From Ruminococcus difficilis (GTDB taxonomy: Bacteria > Bacillota_A > Clostridia > Oscillospirales > Acutalibacteraceae), in the NCBI RefSeq assembly GCF_016680995.1, contig NZ_JAEQMG010000066.1, forward strand, positions 1 to 36,387: DNA of 36,387 nt, in the 5' to 3' direction. Positions within the stretch are counted from its first letter, which is position 1. The number at the start of each line of letters is the position of its first letter. This document shows positions 33,001 to 36,387 of this stretch, piece after piece. Below the pieces are notes generated by a model. It was not told the DNA's origin and did not search any database. It worked only from the letters and a program-made list of their open reading frames with translations. Both the position numbers and the translations under genes were made by a program.

Positions 33001-35824
33001 TATCCGCGACGTCGTTTTGACGGTCAACGGCAAGCCGGTTCTCAAGGATAAAAACGATACGCCGCTGGCAACCGCCGAAACCGGCAGCAAGAACGAAAAA
33101 ATCACCTCTCTGTCCTACGTGTTCTCCAGCGAGGCGCTCGCCGAACTGGCAAAGAATGACGCCGGCGGCAGATATCTTCTCGAGTGTGTTGTCACCGATA
33201 ACGCCGGCAACGTATCGCTCACGGAGCGTCAGGAGTTTTACCGTGACGTCACCGCTCCCGAAATCAAGAGCTTCGCGTTCAAGCCCTATACGGTAGACGG
33301 CGCCGAGGGCACGAGCACCTTTGTTTCCGAGCTGCGCTACGGCTTCTATTTCCGTGACAGCGCTGCTGTCGTCGTCACGGTGGACGACACCAAGGGCGGC
33401 GCCATTGCATCCTCCGGCAACCACCGGATGCACTTCCGCTTGGTTTCCTACGCAGGCGGCAAGGAGACCGGCTCCACAGCCCACGACGCGGCGATCGTGG
33501 ACAATCAGGCGGAATGTGTTCTTCCCGCGGACTTCAAGGGTCAGGTATTCGTCAAAGCGGACGATATGGTCGGAAATATGTCGGAGGAGGTCACCTCCTA
33601 CGCGCTGGTGCTCGACACCCAAGCGCCGACTGTCACCATCGAGCCGCTTCCCGACAATGCCGCCGGCAAGGACAACAACGGCAATTCGCTCTTTACCGAA
33701 TCGGTCAGCTTCCGCGTGACGGTAACAGATACCCAGTCCGGACTGCGCGAGATCGTTCATTCCCAGAGCTCCGAGCGCAACAGCTACGATCCGGTCGTCA
33801 CCGCGATCGGCGACAATGGCGAGACCGCCCTTGCCAACGGCTGGGAGATCACCGGCAGGGATGAAAACCTCATCACCGAGGCCACGCGCGTGTTCTCCTT
33901 CTCCGAGGACGACAACGATATTCAGCTCACCTTCAATGCGACCGACCGTTCCAAAAATACGAGCGCCAATGCCAAAAGCACACCCTTCACCATTGACACC
34001 ATCGCACCGCAGGTGACCATCACCAATCCCTCGCGACTGATCAATGACCGTTATTATCAGGGCAGCACCACCTTCACCATCACGGTGACGGAGCGCAACT
34101 TCGATCCCACGCTGATGATCGACACCATCCGCAACACCTACACCTCCGCGCAGCCGAGCGTCAGCTTCTCCTCCGCGGACGGCAGCAACGTCCATACCGC
34201 CAATGTCACCTTCCCCGAGGGCGACTACGACTTCTCCTTTACCGGCACGGACTTGGGCGGACACGTCACGCAGATTTATGTGGACGGCAGCGCCGAGGCG
34301 ATCCCGTCCTTCCACCAGAGCTTCAACGTGGACGCCACCGCTCCCGTTATCACCACCAATTTTGACACCTTCAACGCTGACACCAACGGCGGCAACTACT
34401 TCAAAGAAGAAAAAACTGCCACCATTACCGTCGTGGAACACAATTTCTATGAACCGGATATGCGTCTCCGCGTCGAAAGCAAATCGCCCGGCAGCGATCA
34501 CAGCGACAGCGATTGGTATGAAATCGGCGCCGGTCAGGCGTGGACGGATAACGGCGATTCCCACAGCATCAGCATTCCCTGCAAGGACGACGCCGTCTAT
34601 CACATCTCCATCAATCCGCAGGATCGCGCAGAAAATCAGGGTATCGGCGCTGTCAGCCCGATTTTTGAGATTGACACCACCATTCCGAAGCTCTACAGCC
34701 GCAACGATGTTTTGGCGACCGAAAAGAACTTCGTCGAAACGCCCTATTCTGAGGTCTACAACGAAAAGAAAAAGAACGATCCCGCGCCGAAGGTCGAGTT
34801 TGAGGACAACAACTTTGAGCGCATCAAGATCGAGGCGAACATCTTCCGTCCCGCGTACAAAAACGGCATGGAGTTTGACGCCATCGTTCCCGACAAGCTC
34901 TCCGATGAACTGACCACCGACAAGTACGAGAACAAGGTGTTCTCCGTCAAATCCTTCGATCGCGACGGTGTTTACGCCTTCACCTACACCGCCGTCGATA
35001 AGGCAGGCAACGAGAGCAAGCCGATCAACGATACCTATTTCCGTTTGGTCGATACCGATCTGCTCACCTATATCGACAACAGCAGCAAGGAAAATCACAG
35101 CGGCTACTATTCGTTGATGGACGAAAACGGCAAAGCGATCAGCAAGAAAGCGACAAACTTCAGCGATTTGGAGATCAGCGTCATCACCCTCAATGAGGAT
35201 AAGGCAGCCGGCAAGGTCGTCCTGCGCAATGACGAGGACACCTATTCTACCGACAGCCACCTCACCGAGCAAGAGACGGAGGTTTCCGAGACCGCCCATA
35301 TCCTACACAAAACGCTTCCGGGCACGTTCTTCTCCGACACCTTCAAGGATGACAGCCTCGACACCAGAATGTACCTTTCCGTCAGCATCGACGACACGAA
35401 CTATCTCGATCTGGCGTCCATCCACCTCGACAACGAGCCGCCGTCCGCAACTCAGCCGGAGGACTTCGTGAGCTGGCACAACTATATGTTTACCGATTCC
35501 GTCACGGTCACGCTGACCAATATCAGCGAGACCCTGAGCGAGGATCTCACCAAGATCTATGAGTGTCCCAGAGAGGACGAGCGCGTTCCCATCGAATACA
35601 ACTACGATAAGGCAAACAAGGAGCTCTCCTTCGAGCTGTCTGAGGGTCTGCATCACATTGATATCGTGCTCGCAGACGAGGCGGGCAACGAATGGAACGC
35701 CGACTGCGTCAGATATCTGCGCGTCGGTAACCTCCGCCTCTATCTCGGCGCCGGCGGCGTATTGCTGGCAGGCGGCGTGGTCGCACTGATCCTTTTCCTC
35801 CGCAAGCGCAAGCTCAAAAAGTAA
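30002..35824 (+). CDS. Giant Ig-like surface protein with C-terminal membrane anchor
   Basis: The protein of about 1,940 aa has a signal peptide (MTHRRIIAILCTTVLLFTQF, then SAA-G). A very long chain of bacterial Ig-like repeats follows, with recurring boundaries of the type D(T/V)xxPxV (VDTQDPTV, DVTAPEIKSF, LDTQAPTVTI, IDTIAPQVTI, VDATAPVITT), and the chain ends in one transmembrane helix plus a basic LRKRKLKK tail. This makes a cell-surface protein anchored by its C-terminus, not an LPXTG type. As the last gene of the T7SS operon it may form the outer part of the apparatus or bind neighbouring cells; this is inference. TTG at 30002 is chosen because AAGGGGAG precedes it and the signal peptide then starts at once. 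ATG at 29978 has no ribosome binding site. Confidence 0.85.
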   Translation: MTHRRIIAILCTTVLLFTQFSFLASAAGKKEISLDESFTDELIVTKVYDGALTSEITFPDFKPEGIRNNHEVVLAANAEYESLNAAEGLAVKLSAFHFTGKDADKYTLKSPDADFTFETTGDITQRKLHVIPEDNETHLTTDTYPINVDYSLNNDDILEGESVSVLEGTELRIEQQGDDYVYAFNEDAGTDNANYILAVQEDAQPDVQRPEAPELEETYLYGETATVLERHDFGIIANGTVRLEIKATEKQDLPMQFTLYVNGSPAANLTSDEGEEYTDDDSDTRYRHTVTFRLEVDPDQTVEFKDIYCHIDNGNSIDSPITFRIRDDETSNALILDTEKPALGADPDTQPKVTYDNREKKIKVSGSVTDSGSGIAKLEYKWGEDKDYEEVPLDAGDDNPNNEVRLDIIETEYNSDKLPESDEGKYKLYLRITDRVGNVCEPEAKSYSEDGADGRDSKPPHATAISLKPADDQRSLKDVLTPYEFGNYFNDAVILTMVVKDRAEGKVASEIQSVSLIDKDADPETVINAEAGENDEYRFNLTKEPRELKNLCVKMTDEYGNSETKTLRELFAELGSADAFAWDTITSDRWVTDINAPHIDVKIDGNIEDEDNLIFGKEGGSINTEISDSDPVADKDLQYIKITYRFMPAGSDQFGDETVVEELTFDSNTEESYEFPLDTASDAFQNGTYVYCFTAKDFAGNSNTETREFEIDHSDPTGYIEVVSPEVRQITYDGGITENWVIEDTSSHAVTFRIHPQTTGSRVKWLNVTVNGHRNRYPYHPEDGYLEISVSKDDIPYDNDCYHVSAQIVTRSRNAATAEYTLHVDTQDPTVQRVTAAKKNNFLQNAINFLTFGAFFNDSVILSVTANDGDYGVGPDYAVFTYKIDDDEIVSDPIYFNNTKSGDEKTVSHDLELLEDPGVVCANVEVKVVDKLGKETIIQPDISDANSDDSSGNNLVMLENVIPAAKLTLPPCEGAARSDNQIWYRHDQEIALGVSDDESGIRDVVLTVNGKPVLKDKNDTPLATAETGSKNEKITSLSYVFSSEALAELAKNDAGGRYLLECVVTDNAGNVSLTERQEFYRDVTAPEIKSFAFKPYTVDGAEGTSTFVSELRYGFYFRDSAAVVVTVDDTKGGAIASSGNHRMHFRLVSYAGGKETGSTAHDAAIVDNQAECVLPADFKGQVFVKADDMVGNMSEEVTSYALVLDTQAPTVTIEPLPDNAAGKDNNGNSLFTESVSFRVTVTDTQSGLREIVHSQSSERNSYDPVVTAIGDNGETALANGWEITGRDENLITEATRVFSFSEDDNDIQLTFNATDRSKNTSANAKSTPFTIDTIAPQVTITNPSRLINDRYYQGSTTFTITVTERNFDPTLMIDTIRNTYTSAQPSVSFSSADGSNVHTANVTFPEGDYDFSFTGTDLGGHVTQIYVDGSAEAIPSFHQSFNVDATAPVITTNFDTFNADTNGGNYFKEEKTATITVVEHNFYEPDMRLRVESKSPGSDHSDSDWYEIGAGQAWTDNGDSHSISIPCKDDAVYHISINPQDRAENQGIGAVSPIFEIDTTIPKLYSRNDVLATEKNFVETPYSEVYNEKKKNDPAPKVEFEDNNFERIKIEANIFRPAYKNGMEFDAIVPDKLSDELTTDKYENKVFSVKSFDRDGVYAFTYTAVDKAGNESKPINDTYFRLVDTDLLTYIDNSSKENHSGYYSLMDENGKAISKKATNFSDLEISVITLNEDKAAGKVVLRNDEDTYSTDSHLTEQETEVSETAHILHKTLPGTFFSDTFKDDSLDTRMYLSVSIDDTNYLDLASIHLDNEPPSATQPEDFVSWHNYMFTDSVTVTLTNISETLSEDLTKIYECPREDERVPIEYNYDKANKELSFELSEGLHHIDIVLADEAGNEWNADCVRYLRVGNLRLYLGAGGVLLAGGVVALILFLRKRKLKK

Positions 35825-35834
35825 AACCATTGTT

Positions 35835-35868
35835 ATCGCCCACACCTGTGTTTTCAGGTGTGGGCGAT
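35835..35868 (+). terminator. Terminator of the T7SS operon
   Basis: ATCGCCCACACCTG (35835-35848) and CAGGTGTGGGCGAT (35855-35868) form a perfect 14-bp stem with loop TGTTTT, just after the stop of the surface-protein gene. The following T-run is weak (TGCTTTC). Confidence 0.8.
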
Positions 35869-35900
35869 TGCTTTCGATTGCCTTTAGGCGTGGAAATAAA

Positions 35901-36094
35901 CCCCCAGTTCAACTGGGGGAGAATAAAAAAGCTTTAGCAAAAGAAAACCTCCGAGTATAATAGTGGTGTGTTTGGCGACGCATTACGTAAAATACAAGGA
36001 GGATTTTCAAAAAATGGAAAATAGAGTAAACACAGAAAGGAACGAGATAAAGCACACAGCACACTCAACGTACAGGTGTCAGCACAACTGGTAG
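35901..36094 (+). mobile_element. Remnant of an IS200/IS605-family element (left end and start of tnpA)
   Basis: It starts with hairpin CCCCCAGTT-C-AACTGGGGG (35901-35919), of the kind found at IS200/IS605 ends. Then come a -10 box TATAAT (35956-35961), an AGGAGG site and a short frame from 36014. There is no complete transposase and no right end, so the element has been cut after about 80 bases of coding sequence. The rest, to 36165, shows no gene. Confidence 0.6.
36014..36094 (+). pseudogene. Truncated IS200/IS605-type tnpA start
   Basis: An ATG at 36014 with AGGAGG upstream opens a 26-residue frame ending at TAG 36092-36094. Its end, KHTAHSTYRCQHNW, resembles the beginning of TnpA transposases (HSTYxCQYHIVF), where the HUH domain would start. 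The sequence diverges after HN, so only the first residues remain. It cannot encode a working transposase. Confidence 0.55.
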
Positions 36095-36165
36095 ACCGTC
36101 ACGAAAATTAACTGTCCGCGACACTGACCGTAACCGCTCAACAACCACCCCATCAAACATAACGC

Positions 36166-36192
36166 AAGCCCTCGGCAAAACACCGAGGGCTT
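36166..36192. terminator. Bidirectional-type hairpin between IS remnants
   Basis: AAGCCCTCGG (36166-36175) and CCGAGGGCTT (36183-36192) form a 10-bp stem with loop CAAAACA. It lies 15 bases beyond the stop of the minus-strand IS66 transposase, where its terminator would be expected. T-runs are weak on both sides. Confidence 0.55.
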
Positions 36193-36207
36193 GATTATGC
36201 AAAAACC

Positions 36208-36387
36208 TTATTCTTCTGTTAATGGTGCCGGTTTGGTTCTCGTTGCAATGGATTCTTTGATCTCCTTACTCCAGGGCATGAAGCTTTCCAGTTCTTCATT
36301 TGAAAACGGTCTGCCCATGTACTGCATATCTGTCAGGATGAGGTTAAGATAGGTGTACGGTTCTATACCGTTTGCTTTTGCTGTTTC
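36208..36387 (-). CDS. IS66-family transposase, C-terminal part only (runs off window)
   Basis: On the minus strand the frame is open from the window edge to TAA at 36208-36210, giving the last 59 residues: ETAKANGIEPYTYLNLILTD, then FSNEELESFMPWSKEIKES. This matches the usual end of IS66 transposases (ETAKANGLxPYxYL, then LPWS). The catalytic domain lies beyond the window, so whether the gene is complete is unknown. Confidence 0.85.
   Translation of the reverse strand, partial: ETAKANGIEPYTYLNLILTDMQYMGRPFSNEELESFMPWSKEIKESIATRTKPAPLTEE

Noticed and set aside
29996..35299. Very long open frames on the minus strand (730 and 954 codons) opposite the Ig-like gene
   Set aside because: They mirror a GC-rich gene with strong codon bias. 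Their translations are repetitive and low-complexity, with no ribosome binding site or family, while the plus-strand protein has a signal peptide, Ig-like repeats and a TM anchor.

Overview
The window looks like a gut-type clostridial bacterium (Bacillota, probably Oscillospiraceae/Ruminococcaceae). The signs are AAGGAG/AGGAGG ribosome binding sites with frequent TTG and GTG starts, a Tn4451-type mobilizable element, IS200/IS605 and IS66 remnants, palindromic intergenic repeats, and a large Firmicutes-style type VII secretion (T7SS/ESX-like) operon. The species cannot be named from the sequence.

Layout. (1) 1-3168: an AT-rich minus-strand operon with a clear extended -10 promoter, encoding a 227-aa protein, a 515-aa Gly-rich membrane protein with an F-D-Y-E-K-type pentapeptide tail, and a secreted protein cut by the window edge. 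(2) About 3200-10380: an integrative mobilizable element with a sigma-like regulator, ParM-like actin and ParR-like partner, a MobC-like protein and relaxase, a ParB-like protein, a TnpW-like small protein and a TnpX-like large serine recombinase. (3) 10400-12111: a 3' half of a class II tRNA (tRNA-Leu-like, CAG) with its terminator, then decayed remains of an alpha/beta hydrolase and a flavin reductase, then an intact aldo-keto reductase. (4) 12112-12625: divergent intergenic region with nested palindromes and a T7SS leader. (5) 12626-35824: one co-directional run of 18 genes forming a T7SS-like locus. (6) 35825-36387: terminator, IS200/IS605 remnant and the end of an IS66-family transposase.

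The T7SS-like locus is the main interest. It opens with a helical partner protein and three tandem toxin-like proteins that share an N-terminal MATI..GNT module, a transmembrane/Gly-rich middle and unrelated C-termini. Candidate immunity genes follow the first two. Next come a TPR protein, three small helical WXG100-like proteins, a terminator-like hairpin, a Pro-rich repeat protein, an EssC-type ATPase split over two genes (the first with a ubiquitin-like N-terminus and membrane segments), a canonical WXG100 protein, a 52-aa overlapping gene, a transmembrane protein kinase with intact catalytic motifs where EssB would be expected, a two-TM protein and a roughly 1,940-aa signal-peptide-bearing Ig-like surface protein. 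I see no EsaA, EssA or separate EsaB gene. I infer that this is a divergent T7SS in which an active-looking kinase and a giant surface protein accompany export of antibacterial toxins.
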